Assembly (NCBI RefSeq): GCF_036346105.1
Contig: NZ_CP107811.1
Location: 1,116,001 to 1,180,000, forward strand
DNA length: 64,000 nucleotides
Source: Streptomyces sp. NBC_00539
GTDB taxonomy: Bacteria; Actinomycetota; Actinomycetes; Streptomycetales; Streptomycetaceae
Direction: 5' to 3'
Below the pieces are notes generated by a model. The model saw only the letters and a list, made by a program, of their open reading frames with translations, did no database searches and had not been told where the DNA came from. Positions 1 through 10,017 of this stretch are shown here, piece by piece. Numbering within the stretch: the first letter of the stretch is position 1; each line of letters begins with the position of its first letter. Both the position numbers and the translations under genes were made by a program.

Positions 1-1462
1 CCATGACAATTTCCCAGCATCGATCGAAGGAGCCGCACGCAGCGGTCGTGGAGTCTGATCAACGCGCAGGGCAAAGTTCCCGATGCGGGGAGTCACCCGT
101 CCGTGGCAGTCGGGGTCGCTCGGCAAGTGGCGGCACGCCGCCGCATGGACCAGTTCCATCGAGGCAGCCGGACGTGCGAGCGCCTCGTTGTCGGACTCCT
201 CGGCCGCACGCCACCCCCAGTAGCCGCTGGCCGCCGCAACCGCGGCCGGCGGCGAGAAAGCAAGATCGATCCAGACGAGATGCACGACTTCTTCGGCCAG
301 AAAGCCCGCAGGGGCTTGTCGATACGCTCCTTGAAGACGACTGGATCCCAGCATTCAGGCACGACTAACGGATGCCGCCCACCGGGTGACTGCGTGCTGG
401 GGTCAGCACCTCCAGGTAGGTGCTGGGCCGCTCCCACGGCTGCGCCGATCGCGTTCGGCGCCAGGTCCACCAGCCCTGCGGCGACGAGAGCCACGTGTCG
501 TCGGCACGTGTTCCCTTGTGCGGAGTGTCTGTCACGCTGACACCCTCTCCCACGGTCGGTCACGCCCCGCCAGTCGCCGACTCGCGGCAACCGTCAATTA
601 CAGCTCGACCTCCGCGATCACTCTGCATTGCCCGGGTTATCGGATGTCGCGACGAGTTCGGACCGACGTGCGACCGGCGTTTTGCTCCGGGAGTATCACA
701 TCAGCTGGGCGGCTGACCGTGAGTGTCGGCCTCTGAGGCTTCATCTATGGCCCATCGGGCCTCGCGACCTCGCAGAGGCAGGCTGCGGTCGAGGCTGAAG
801 CGTGTGGTCACTGCGAGGGGCAAGTGACGCAGTGCCTGAGACAGAAACCGGTAGCGCAGTCTCGGGATACTGAACGTGCGACCGTGCTCCAGATCCTTCA
901 GGCTACGGAACCACCTTCTCGCTGGCCAGCCAACATCCATCGCGGCATGTAGGTGCCTAGGCGGCGGCTCGAGCGAAGGCGGCCCACGTGGAAGCAAGGC
1001 GGGTGCGGCCTACCCGGTCGAGCCGAGCGTCCAGCCGCCTCGGAGCCGTAAGTCTCCGGCGCGCACACGGCGCTCCGTCACAACCTGGCGGAGGGGACTG
1101 GGCAGGCGAGGGCGTTGTCTTGTACACAAGATCCACCACGCACACTTCATCGACGAATCGCGCGCCCGGCCAGATCCGAAGTCGCGATCGTCGAAGCTGG
1201 CGGCGCAGCGGCGGCCACCGCCGTCCTTCGCGTGCAAGCGGACTCGACTAACCAGCGGTTAGATCTAACTACTCGTCAGTAAAGTCAGCAAAGGGTCAGC
1301 ATTCGTCCGACCAAACTTGGTTACAGCCTGCGACACATGAGCCGCCTCGACCGTCGACGCCGAAGGCTCTCACACCATGTCCGGCGGCCTCCCCTGCGAA
1401 ACCAAAACCGGAGGGCCGGGTGCGAGCACGACACCCAGCCCTCGTCCACACAAACCAGCAGG
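1..1462. other. gene-poor stretch, no supportable gene
   Basis: About 1.46 kb in which I cannot support a gene. Short frames are open on both strands, as expected at high GC, but none shows a domain, a signal peptide or a convincing ribosome binding site. The least implausible are the minus-strand frames at 93-590 and 701-997, which could be decayed remnants of older genes; I recognise neither. Around 1255-1345 the base composition is less GC-rich and there is a palindromic cluster at 1248-1269. The rest looks like ordinary intergenic or degenerate DNA next to the pirin gene. Confidence 0.6.
1248..1269. promoter_or_regulatory. CTAAC/GTTAG palindromic cluster
   Basis: CTAAC-N5-GTTAG (1248-1262) overlaps a perfect 12-bp palindrome GTTAGATCTAAC (1258-1269). 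Repeated half-sites like this are typical of dimeric repressors. No recognisable gene starts beside it: the pirin gene ends 190 bp away and reads toward it. Its function, if any, is unknown. Confidence 0.3.
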
Positions 1463-2428
1463 TCAACGCACCCTTCCCCTGGGCTTCAGGTGGGTGGGAG
1501 GGAGTTCAGGAGCCGGAAGTGGAGGGCCGTCGTAGCCCTTTACCTCGCCGAACCGCGACCCGTTCATCCAGTCGTCGCGGGCCTGCACGATTTCTTCGTG
1601 CGAGCGGCCGATCCAGTTCCAGAACATGACGATCTCCTCCTCGAACGGTTCGCCGCCCAGGAGCATCACGCCCGCGTCCGAGGAGGCGCGCAGGGGGAGT
1701 TCCGTGCGGCCGCAGCCCAGGTAGAGCATCGCGCCCGGCAGGAGGGGGACGCCGTCGACGTGGGTTTCGCCCGACATCGACAGGACCGCGTACTCGAAGT
1801 CCGGGTCGAGCGGCAGCCGGGTTTCGGTGCCGGCCGTCAGGGCGAGGTCGGCGCCCACGATGGGGGTGTAGGCCGTGCCGGGCGAGGTGGCCGTGTCCAG
1901 GGTGCCCAGGATGACCGTCGCGGTCAGGCCCGGGGCCGTGACGCGGGGCAGGTCCGCGTGGTGCTGGAAGTGCGGGGCCACGTGGCGGTGCGCATCCGGG
2001 AGAGCCACCCACAGCTGGGCGCCGTGCAGGAAGCGGGCGTGCCGGCGCGGGCTCTCCTCGGAGTGGCTGATGCCGTGGCCCGAGGTCATCAGGCCCAGCT
2101 CGCGCGGCCGGATCGTCGCGAGGCTGCCCACGCTGTCGCGGTGCAGGACCTCCCCCTCGTGCAGCCAGCTCACGGTCTGCAGGCCGGTGTGCGGGTGGGG
2201 TGCCACCTGCATGCCCGGCTCGTCGGCGATGTCGTCGGGCCCGTAGTGGTCGACGAAGCACCAGGCCCCCACCATCCGGCGTCCCAGGTTCGGCAGCAGG
2301 CGGCGCACCTCGGTGGACTCCCCGAGCTTGACCGTACGCGGGCTGAGGAGCTCCCGTACCGGCTCGGCGACGACGAAACCGCGGCCGCCGCAGACGGAGA
2401 GGGCGGGCTGGCGATCGAGATTGCTCAT
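1463..2428 (-). CDS. pirin family protein
   Basis: A 321-residue pirin, an iron-binding bicupin. Family members act as quercetin dioxygenases or redox-responsive regulators; which applies here cannot be told. The metal site looks intact: His78 and His80 lie in PHPHTG, His122 and Glu124 in ISHSEE. The N-terminal cupin covers about residues 30-150 and the pirin C-terminal domain about 180-290. I chose the ATG at 2428 over a TTG three codons upstream because it is the better initiator and fits family length. The gene stands alone and is divergent from the TPR gene, with 107 bp between them. No operator is obvious in the gap. Confidence 0.9.
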   Translation of the reverse strand: MSNLDRQPALSVCGGRGFVVAEPVRELLSPRTVKLGESTEVRRLLPNLGRRMVGAWCFVDHYGPDDIADEPGMQVAPHPHTGLQTVSWLHEGEVLHRDSVGSLATIRPRELGLMTSGHGISHSEESPRRHARFLHGAQLWVALPDAHRHVAPHFQHHADLPRVTAPGLTATVILGTLDTATSPGTAYTPIVGADLALTAGTETRLPLDPDFEYAVLSMSGETHVDGVPLLPGAMLYLGCGRTELPLRASSDAGVMLLGGEPFEEEIVMFWNWIGRSHEEIVQARDDWMNGSRFGEVKGYDGPPLPAPELPPTHLKPRGRVR

Positions 2429-2535
2429 ACCGCACAACTTAGTACCGCCGGGGCCGCCGCGTTCCGTGGAATGCGGCGGGGTGCCACCGTGTTGGAGCGA
2501 CCGGACACACCACCTGAACGGCGGAAGGAACGGTC

Positions 2536-2925
2536 ATGGACGCCAAGGAGGCCCGGGAGACCCAGGACGCCGTGCGTGACGCGCAGACGGCGTACTACGG
2601 GCACGGAACGGCCGCCGAGCGCTGGGCGCGGGGCAGCCTCTTCTTCGACGCGAAGGAGTACGCGACGGCGGCCCGGGTCCTGGCCACGCTGACCGCCGAG
2701 GCCCCCGAGCAGCTCGCGCCCCGGCTGCTGCTGGCCCGCGCCTACTACCACTCCGCCCAGCTCTCGCGGGCCGAGCTGGAGCTGCGCGCCATCCTGGAGC
2801 GCTGGCCGGTGGAGGACTACGCGCAGCTGATGCTCGGCCGCACCCTGGAGCGCCAGGGCCGCGCCGCCGAGGCGGCCCCGTACCTGCGCCTCGCGGCCGC
2901 CATGGCGGGCGAGCTCCCGGCCTAG
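2536..2925 (+). CDS. small tetratricopeptide-repeat protein
   Basis: A 129-residue, all-helical protein with TPR-like repeats from about residue 25 to 125. The helical pairs around FFDAKEYATAARVLATL, PRLLLARAYYHSAQLSRAE and AQLMLGRTLERQGRAAEA carry the spaced small and aromatic residues of TPR units. There is no signal peptide or membrane segment, so it is probably cytosolic and binds a protein partner that is not evident here. A GGAAGGA ribosome binding site lies 6 nt before the ATG. An IS481 remnant and a strong hairpin follow. It is probably monocistronic. Confidence 0.85.
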   Translation: MDAKEARETQDAVRDAQTAYYGHGTAAERWARGSLFFDAKEYATAARVLATLTAEAPEQLAPRLLLARAYYHSAQLSRAELELRAILERWPVEDYAQLMLGRTLERQGRAAEAAPYLRLAAAMAGELPA

Positions 2926-2940
2926 GTGTATTGATCACGA

Positions 2941-3080
2941 GCGTTGTTAACAGGGCCGGGTCTTGATCATGGCGAAGACCTCCGGTGTGGTGGAGGTGTC
3001 TAGGCTCCACACCACACACGGAGGTCTTCGTGTCCCACCGTAATGCCCGGCTGACGGTTCACGGCAGGCGGCCTGCGGCC
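2941..3080 (+). mobile_element. truncated IS481-family insertion sequence (5' end only)
   Basis: A GTG at 3030 opens a frame reading VSHRNARLTVHGRR, the typical N-terminus of IS481-family transposases of actinomycetes. After about 14 codons the frame runs into a GC hairpin and unrelated sequence, so only the 5' end of the element survives. Just upstream, an imperfect inverted repeat pairs 2973-2995 with 3005-3030, and a TGTTAACAGG-like stretch near 2945 could be the old IS end. The remnant cannot code for an active transposase. Identification rests on recalled family sequence, not a search. Confidence 0.65.
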
Positions 3081-3112
3081 CCGCCCGGCCCCGTCCGTGC
3101 GGGGCCGGGCGG
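3081..3112 (+). terminator. strong GC hairpin after the IS remnant
   Basis: A perfect 13-bp stem (CCGCCCGGCCCCG paired with CGGGGCCGGGCGG) encloses a 6-nt loop. There is no U-tract, as is usual for Streptomyces hairpin terminators. It probably ends transcription from the TPR gene or IS remnant before the methyltransferase gene starts at 3138. Confidence 0.6.
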
Positions 3113-3137
3113 CCGTCTCCGATAGCCTGGGGCCAAT

Positions 3138-4370
3138 ATGAACCGTCTGACCACGCCTTTCGGCTCCTACGAGCTCACCCGCTTCCCCCAGGACCCGCGC
3201 GACCGGCTCCGCGCCTGGGACGCCGCCGACGAGTACCTCCTGCACCACCTCGAATCCGGGACCGGGGACCGCGGACCGGTCGACCTCGGCGGCGGCCGGC
3301 AGATCACCGTCCTCGGCGACCGCTGGGGGGCGCTGACGACCGCCCTGGCCGCCTACCACCCGACGCAGATCACCGACTCCTCCCTGACCCGCTCGGCCAC
3401 CATGGCCAACCTGGACCGGGCCGGGATCGGCACTGCCAAGGACACGGTGACCCTGCTGACCACGCAGGACGAGCCGCCCGCGCGGATCGACGTGCTCCTG
3501 GTCCGGGTTCCCAAGAGCCTCGCGCTGCTGGAGGACCAGCTCCACCGGCTGGCGCCGCGGCTGCACGCGGACAGCGTCGTGGTCGGCGCCGGCATGGTCA
3601 AGGAGATCCACACCTCCACGCTGCGCCTCTTCGAGCGGATCCTGGGGCCGACCAGGACCTCGCTCGCCGAGAAGAAGGCGCGGCTGATCTTCTGTACGCC
3701 CGCCGACGCGACCGGCGCGGCGAGTGCGCCCTCGGCGACGAAGACGGGTGGCGCGTCCGCCGACCCGTGGCCGGTGACGTACACCGTCGACGCGGACGGC
3801 GGTTCCGGCGCCGGGCTGACCGTGGTCAACCATGCGGGCATCTTCTGCGCGGACCGGCTCGACGTCGGCACCCGCTTCTTCCTGCAGTCCATCCCGACCA
3901 ACACCGACGGCGCCCGCGTCGTGGACCTCGGCTGCGGCAACGGCGTCATCGGCACGGCGGTCGCGGTCGCCGACCCCCGGGCGGAGGTCGTGTTCACGGA
4001 CGAGTCCTACCAGGCGATCGCCTCGGCGAAGGCCACGTTCCGTGCCAACGTGACGCGCGACCGCGACCGGGCCGACTTCCTGGTCGGTGACGGCGTGGCC
4101 ATGCTCGACCCCGGTTCCGTGGACCTCGTCCTGTGCAACCCGCCGTTCCACTCCCACCAGGCCACCACTGACGCGACCGCGCTGCGGATGTTCGCCCAGT
4201 CCCGCAAGGTGCTGCGGCCGGGCGGCGAGCTGTGGGTGGTCGCCAACCGCCACATGGGCTACCACACCCACCTCAAGCGGCTCTTCGGCAACAGCGAAGT
4301 CACGGCGAGCGAACCCAAGTTCGTGGTGCTGCGGGCGGTCAAGCGGATGGAACGGGAACAGCGCCCGTAG
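3138..4370 (+). CDS. RlmG/RsmC-like SAM-dependent methyltransferase
   Basis: A 410-residue methyltransferase with the two-domain build of the RsmC/RlmG rRNA guanine-N2 methyltransferases: a degenerate N-terminal Rossmann domain (about residues 1-180) and a catalytic C-terminal domain. The SAM-binding motif is VVDLGCGNGVIG near residue 261. The catalytic NPPF motif, diagnostic of N-directed methylation, is near residue 334 in LVLCNPPFH. The likely substrate is a guanine in 16S or 23S rRNA, but the site cannot be read from sequence. The ATG at 3138 follows a GGGGCC stretch. A MerR gene follows after 51 bp on the same strand. Confidence 0.82.
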   Translation: MNRLTTPFGSYELTRFPQDPRDRLRAWDAADEYLLHHLESGTGDRGPVDLGGGRQITVLGDRWGALTTALAAYHPTQITDSSLTRSATMANLDRAGIGTAKDTVTLLTTQDEPPARIDVLLVRVPKSLALLEDQLHRLAPRLHADSVVVGAGMVKEIHTSTLRLFERILGPTRTSLAEKKARLIFCTPADATGAASAPSATKTGGASADPWPVTYTVDADGGSGAGLTVVNHAGIFCADRLDVGTRFFLQSIPTNTDGARVVDLGCGNGVIGTAVAVADPRAEVVFTDESYQAIASAKATFRANVTRDRDRADFLVGDGVAMLDPGSVDLVLCNPPFHSHQATTDATALRMFAQSRKVLRPGGELWVVANRHMGYHTHLKRLFGNSEVTASEPKFVVLRAVKRMEREQRP

Positions 4371-4421
4371 GAGCGCCCGTAGGACCCAAGTGACCTGCCG
4401 GTACGTCCTACACTCGGCCGC

Positions 4422-5231
4422 GTGGGCAGCCAGGCGGATCAGGAAGCACCGGACGACGGCCGGAGCGGCGCCGGCCGTTACCGCCGCGAGGACGTGGCGC
4501 GGGCGGCGGGCGTCAAGGTGCGCAACCTGCGCTACTACCAGGAGCGCGGGCTGCTGCCCCCGCCCCGCCGGGAGGGCCGGCTCGCCTGGTACTCGGACGA
4601 CCACCTGACGCGGCTGCGGCTGATCAGCGACCTGCTGGGGCGCGGCTACTCCGTCAACGGCATCGCCGAGCTGCTGCACGCGTGGGAGCAGGGCGGCGGA
4701 CTGTCGCAACTCCTGGGCCTGGAACGGGCGATGACCGACGGCTGGGAGCGGGAGGAGCCGGTCACCATGACGACGGCCGAGCTGGGCGACCTGTTCGGCC
4801 GGGCGGCGACGGCCGAGGACACCCGGCGGGCGGTGGAGCTGGGTTACCTACGGGTAGAGGGCGACCGGGTCACGCACCGCAGCCGGCGGCTGCTGGAGGC
4901 GACGCTGGCGCTGGTGCGTCAGGGCGTGCCGCTCGCGGAGATCCTGGACGCCGGGGACTTCGTACAGGACCAGGCGGCCGCGCTCGCCGACCGGTTCGTG
5001 GGGCTGTTCCGGCGGCACGTGATCGGTCCGGACGGACTCGTCGGCCCGGACGGGGCGGAGCGGCTTTCGGCCACCCAGCTGGATCACATCTCGGAGGCGG
5101 CCGCGGCGCTACGGCCGGTGGCCGGCGAGGTCGTGGCCGCCGAGTTCGCCGTCGCGATGGCCCGGCGGGTGGAGGCTGAGGTCGCCGAACTGCTGCGTAC
5201 GGAGGCCGGCGAGCGGCGTACGGGGCAGTAG
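4422..5231 (+). CDS. MerR family transcriptional regulator
   Basis: A 269-residue MerR-type regulator. The winged-helix domain spans about residues 18-90, with the family pattern YRREDVARAAGVKVRNLRYY, then a Gly-Leu-Leu-Pro turn and LTRLRLISDLLGRGYSVNGI. The C-terminal half (about 110-265) is helical and lacks the cysteine clusters of metal sensors, so the effector is unknown and may be a small molecule. The start is a GTG at 4422. The next gene downstream, encoding a DUF6230 protein, starts after a palindrome at 5264-5281 that may be a target of this or another regulator. Confidence 0.88.
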   Translation: MGSQADQEAPDDGRSGAGRYRREDVARAAGVKVRNLRYYQERGLLPPPRREGRLAWYSDDHLTRLRLISDLLGRGYSVNGIAELLHAWEQGGGLSQLLGLERAMTDGWEREEPVTMTTAELGDLFGRAATAEDTRRAVELGYLRVEGDRVTHRSRRLLEATLALVRQGVPLAEILDAGDFVQDQAAALADRFVGLFRRHVIGPDGLVGPDGAERLSATQLDHISEAAAALRPVAGEVVAAEFAVAMARRVEAEVAELLRTEAGERRTGQ

Positions 5232-5263
5232 GACTCGGCCGAAAAGGTACGTTCGAGCAACCT

Positions 5264-5281
5264 TGCCAACCTCCATTGGCA
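5264..5281. promoter_or_regulatory. inverted repeat TGCCAA-N6-TTGGCA
   Basis: A perfect 6-bp inverted repeat with a 6-bp spacer lies 59 bp before the ATG of the DUF6230 gene, immediately after the MerR gene. It is the only clean dyad in this gap and sits where an operator should be. MerR proteins bind dyads inside long promoter spacers, so autocontrol of the downstream set by the neighbouring MerR protein is possible but unproven. Confidence 0.5.
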
Positions 5282-5339
5282 CTCTTACATTCAACTCGTC
5301 GGTAACAAAGGTGCACAGCCGAGATACAGGGACGATCTC

Positions 5340-5992
5340 ATGGCAACCTCACCGAACTTATCCGAACCACCCGGTACCGGGGACACCACCGGCGAGGACG
5401 ACCGAAGGGGCACCGGGCGGGTCCGGTGGCGGCGTTTCGCCCTTCTGACCGTGCCCGCCGTGGCCGTGACCGCAGGCCTCGGGATCGCCCTCGCGCAAGG
5501 CGCGCTCGCCGCCTCCTTCGCCGTCTCCGGACAGCAGTTCAAGGTGTCGGCGAAGAGCCTGGAGGGCGAGGGCTTCGCCCAGTACGGCAGTGTCGACGTC
5601 AACGCCCGCGAGGACCTCATACCCGTGGCCGTCACCGCCATCAAGGAGGCCAAGCTCCACAGCCTGTGCCAGTCGGTGGTGACGACCCTCCCGCTCATCG
5701 GGGACATCTCGCTCAACCTCACCGCGGGTGATAAGGACCCCGTGGAGGCGAGCAACCTGTTCGTCGACGCCACCCAGCTCTCCGGTGACGCCGTGTTCAG
5801 CAACATCGAGATCGGCCGCGACGCGTCGACGCTCGACAAGGGACCGGCGGAGGCGGTGGGCATGCAGGACCTGTTCGCCCAGCAGGCCGACACGGTCGCC
5901 ATCAGCAACCTGCACCAGACCGCGTGGGCCACCAACGCGGGCACCTTCAAGCTCTCCGGGCTGAGCATGGGAATCAGCAAGGGGAAGAAGGA

Positions 5993-6002
<10 letters not shown>
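5340..6002 (+). CDS. DUF6230 family membrane-anchored protein
   Basis: A 220-residue protein with a charged N-terminus, one membrane segment at about residues 32-56 (FALLTVPAVAVTAGLGIAL) and a long extracytoplasmic domain. It resembles the Streptomyces family catalogued as DUF6230, which older annotations called cholesterol esterase without a visible catalytic motif; I see none either. The tail has two well-separated cysteines (in SLCQS and at the C-terminal KKECF). Its last codons overlap the start of the DUF6114 gene, implying translational coupling. The family is commonly paired with DUF6114 in this genus, suggesting a shared envelope role. Confidence 0.8.
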
Positions 6003-7194
<1,192 letters not shown>

Positions 7195-7215
7195 GCCCGG
7201 CGCGCACGAGCGGGT

Positions 7216-7248
7216 CCGCCGGCCCCGGAGGACGTCCGGGGCCGGCGG
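7216..7248 (+). terminator. hairpin terminator of the DUF6230/DUF6114 operon
   Basis: A perfect 14-bp stem (CCGCCGGCCCCGGA with its complement) and 5-nt loop lie 21 bp after the stop of the secreted protein gene. The position fits the end of the three-gene operon. Confidence 0.75.
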
Positions 7249-7324
7249 GCCACACGCCCGGATGAATGGCGAGCGCCGTCAATTGCGTTGCACGAACGGC
7301 ATCGGCGGAGCGAAGCTGCACGGC

Positions 7325-7651
7325 ATGTCACAGAGCACCGAAACGTCACACCACACCCGACCCGAGGACCACGGCGCGGAGCCCCGCCGCCCGCGAGGTG
7401 TCGACGACCTCTTCTCCCACGGCCGCCTCACCGCCCTTCCGCGCAAGGCGGCACGACGCGAGCAGTTGCTGGCCCACCTCGCCGGAACCCTCTTCACCCC
7501 GGGACGCGAGTACACGGAGCCCGAGGTGAACGACGCTTTGCGCACCGTCCACGAGGACTGCTCGGCGCTGCGCCGCTACCTGGTCACCTCGGGCCACCTC
7601 ACCCGTACCCGCGACGGCAGCAGCTACCGGCGGTCCACGACCACCCGGTAA
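7325..7651 (+). CDS. DUF2087 domain-containing protein
   Basis: A 108-residue protein. From about residue 30 it follows the DUF2087 pattern: GRLTALPRKAARREQLLAHL, then FTPGREYTEPEVNDALR, HEDCSALRRYLV and a short wing ending in SSYRR. This resembles a compact winged-helix fold, usually found at the C-terminus of ArsR-like or GNAT proteins, so a nucleic-acid role is plausible. I placed the start at the ATG at 7325, where similarity begins; an ATG at 7262 in the same frame is possible. The 3' end overlaps the opposing metallophosphoesterase gene by 28 nt. Confidence 0.8.
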   Translation: MSQSTETSHHTRPEDHGAEPRRPRGVDDLFSHGRLTALPRKAARREQLLAHLAGTLFTPGREYTEPEVNDALRTVHEDCSALRRYLVTSGHLTRTRDGSSYRRSTTTR

Positions 7652-8388
7652 TGGGTCGTCAGCCGCCCGTCCTCACCCAGCACGTGGAAGGCGACGACCG
7701 GCGGCTCGTCGAGGTGGACGTGCTCGTCGGGGCCGCTCTGCGCCTCCCACGGCAGCCGCGTCGTGGACACCACGCCGGGCGCCACCAGCAGCGGCCGGCC
7801 CGCGAACGTCGTGGCGGCCCCGGTGTGGGCGTGGCCGCAGAGGAACGCCTTGAGGTGCGGGTGCCGTTCGGCGAGCGCCGCGAGCCGCTCCTCGCCGAAC
7901 TGCCGGATGCCGTCCACGTACGGGATGTGCAGGGTGACGGGCGGGTGGTGGAAGGCCACCAGAACCGGTACCTCGCGCGGTGTTCCGGCCAGGACACCCT
8001 CCAGCCACTCCAGTGTCGACTCCGCGAGGAAACCCTGGTGTTCGCCGGGCACGGAGGAGTCGCACACCGCGAGTACGAAGCCGTCGCCGCGCACCACCTG
8101 GTCCACCGGCTCCGCGGTCGGCTCGGTCTCCCCGAGCAGTCCCTGCCGGAAGGCGAGCCGCTCGTCGTGGTTGCCCGGGCAGATGACCGACGGGTGGCGC
8201 GAGCGCAGCAGTTTGCGTGCCTCGTCGTACTCCTCGGGGGTGCCGTGGTCGGCGATGTCGCCGCTCACGAGCACCGCGTCGAGGTCGTACGGCAGACCGT
8301 CGAGGTACTCCATGACGGCGCGGGCGCGGTCGGCGGCACGCGCGTCGCCGTCGAAGTGGACATCGCTGAGGTGGGCGATCACTATCAC
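7624..8388 (-). CDS. CpdA-like metallophosphoesterase
   Basis: A 254-residue calcineurin-like phosphoesterase with all metal-binding motifs in order: LSDVHFDG, VSGDIADHG, CPGNHDE, AFHHPP and CGHAHTG. The family includes 3',5'-cyclic nucleotide phosphodiesterases (CpdA) and related class III enzymes; the substrate is not certain here. I prefer the GTG at 8388 because AAGGAG precedes it at good spacing and the protein then begins MIVIAHLSDVHF as in homologues; an in-frame ATG at 8424 would add 12 residues lacking family similarity. The coding end overlaps the DUF2087 gene tail to tail. Confidence 0.87.
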   Translation of the reverse strand: MIVIAHLSDVHFDGDARAADRARAVMEYLDGLPYDLDAVLVSGDIADHGTPEEYDEARKLLRSRHPSVICPGNHDERLAFRQGLLGETEPTAEPVDQVVRGDGFVLAVCDSSVPGEHQGFLAESTLEWLEGVLAGTPREVPVLVAFHHPPVTLHIPYVDGIRQFGEERLAALAERHPHLKAFLCGHAHTGAATTFAGRPLLVAPGVVSTTRLPWEAQSGPDEHVHLDEPPVVAFHVLGEDGRLTTHYRVVVDRR

Positions 8389-8544
8389 GGACGGTGGCTC
8401 CTTCGTTTCGTCGGTGCCTCCCATCCAACCGGCCCCTCAGCCCGCCTTCCAGGGCCAATTGATCACCGGCGGCCTCCGGCGGCGCAGCCGCCGTCACCAC
8501 CGGCGGCGTCAGCACCGCCGCCGCCGCCGGCGCCGGCACCGCCG

Positions 8545-9975
8545 CTAGCCGCGATACGTCTCCAGCAGCCTGAGCCAGATCTCGCTGACGGTCGGGAACG
8601 CCGGGACCGCGTGCCACAGCCGGCTGATCGGCACCTCTCCCGCGACGGCGATGGTGGCCGCGTGCAGGAGTTCCGCCGCGCCCGGCCCGACGAAGGTGGC
8701 GCCGAGCAGCACCTCCCGGTCCAGGTCGACGACCATCCGGGCCCGGCCCGGGTACGGGTCGGCGTACAGGCCGGCGCCCGAGACCTTCCCGAGGTCGTAG
8801 TCCACCGCGCGGACCCGGTGGCCCGCCTTCTGCGCCTCGGCCAGGGTCAGGCCCACGGCCGCGGCCTCGGGATCGGTGAACACGGCCTGCGGGAGGGCCG
8901 CGGTGTCGGCGGTCGCGGTGTGCGCGCCCCAGCGGCCGGTGTCGGCCGGTTCCCCACCGGCCGCGCGGGCCGCGATGACGGCGCCGGCGATCCGGGCCTG
9001 GTACTTGCCCTGGTGGGTGAGCAGCGCGCGGTGGTTGACGTCACCGACGGCGTAGAGCCAGTCGTGGCCGGGGACCCGGCAGCTGTCGTCGACGCCGATC
9101 CAGTCCCCCGGGGTCAGGCCCACGGTGTCGAGACCGATGTCGTCGGTGCGCGGGGCGCGGCCGGTCGCCATCAGCAGTTCGTCGCCCTCGACGGTCTCGC
9201 CGCCCTCCAGCACGACGGTGACGGGCCCGGTCGCCCCGTCCCGTACGACCGCCTCCACCGTGACGTCCGTACGGATCTGCGCGCCGGCCTCGCGCAGCGC
9301 CTCGGCGACCAGTTCCCCGGCGAACGGTTCCATCCTGGGCAGCAGCCCCGAGCCCCGCACCAGCACGGTGACGCGGGAGCCGAGGGCCTGCCAGGCCGTC
9401 GCCATCTCTGCGGCGACCACCGAACCGCCGACGATCAGCAGCCGCTCCGGCGCCTGACGGGCGGAGGTCGCCTCCCGGCTGGTCCAGGGGCGGGCCCCGA
9501 CGATCCCGGGGAGGGGCGGGATCACGGCCCGGGTGCCCGTCGCGACCACCACGGCGTGGCGGGCGGTCAGGACGTGGTGCTCGCCCTCGGGGCTGGTGAC
9601 GGCGACCTTGCGGATCCCGTAGAGCCGGCCGTGGCCCCGGTACACGTGGGCGCCGATGGAGTCGAGCCACTCGATCTGGCCGTCGTCCTTCCAGCTGCCG
9701 GTCCAGTAGTCGCGGTGCGCGTACACCGCCTCCGCGTCCAGGGCGCCCCCTACGGCTGCGGCCAGGCCGGGCACCCTGCGCGCATCGGCCCGGGCCAGCA
9801 CCGGGCGCAGCAGTGCCTTGCTGGGGATGCAGGCCCAGTACGAGCACTCCCCGCCCACGAGCTCGCTCTCCACCAGCGCCGTGGTCAGCCCGGCCGCCCG
9901 GGTCCGGTCCACGATGTTCTCGCCGGCCGGTCCCCCGCCGAGCACCACCACGTCGTATTCCACCGCTTCAGTCAT
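8545..9975 (-). CDS. FAD-dependent pyridine nucleotide-disulfide oxidoreductase
   Basis: A 476-residue flavoprotein of the lipoamide dehydrogenase/mercuric reductase family. FAD binding is at VVVLGGGPAGE (residues 9-19). The redox-active disulfide is in GGECSYWACIPSKAL, the variant spacing CxxxxC seen in actinobacterial members. A second Rossmann motif, LIVGGSVVAAEMA, binds NAD(P)H, and YAVGDVNHRALLTHQG contacts FAD. The C-terminal dimer domain is present but lacks the strict HPTLSE motif, having HAVPAFPTVSE. It may reduce a small disulfide or quinone; it is not an obvious E3 component, as no E1/E2 genes are nearby. A thioredoxin gene lies 42 bp upstream on the same strand. Confidence 0.87.
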   Translation of the reverse strand: MTEAVEYDVVVLGGGPAGENIVDRTRAAGLTTALVESELVGGECSYWACIPSKALLRPVLARADARRVPGLAAAVGGALDAEAVYAHRDYWTGSWKDDGQIEWLDSIGAHVYRGHGRLYGIRKVAVTSPEGEHHVLTARHAVVVATGTRAVIPPLPGIVGARPWTSREATSARQAPERLLIVGGSVVAAEMATAWQALGSRVTVLVRGSGLLPRMEPFAGELVAEALREAGAQIRTDVTVEAVVRDGATGPVTVVLEGGETVEGDELLMATGRAPRTDDIGLDTVGLTPGDWIGVDDSCRVPGHDWLYAVGDVNHRALLTHQGKYQARIAGAVIAARAAGGEPADTGRWGAHTATADTAALPQAVFTDPEAAAVGLTLAEAQKAGHRVRAVDYDLGKVSGAGLYADPYPGRARMVVDLDREVLLGATFVGPGAAELLHAATIAVAGEVPISRLWHAVPAFPTVSEIWLRLLETYRG

Positions 9976-10017
9976 GCGGCCAGTGTCGCCGGGGGCCCGG
10001 GGCGCGTGCGGGCAATT

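Noticed and set aside
93-997. Possible decayed genes on the minus strand (93-590 and 701-997)
   Set aside because: Some stretches look protein-like, but no family can be recognised and the frames lack a start signal; not listed as genes or pseudogenes.
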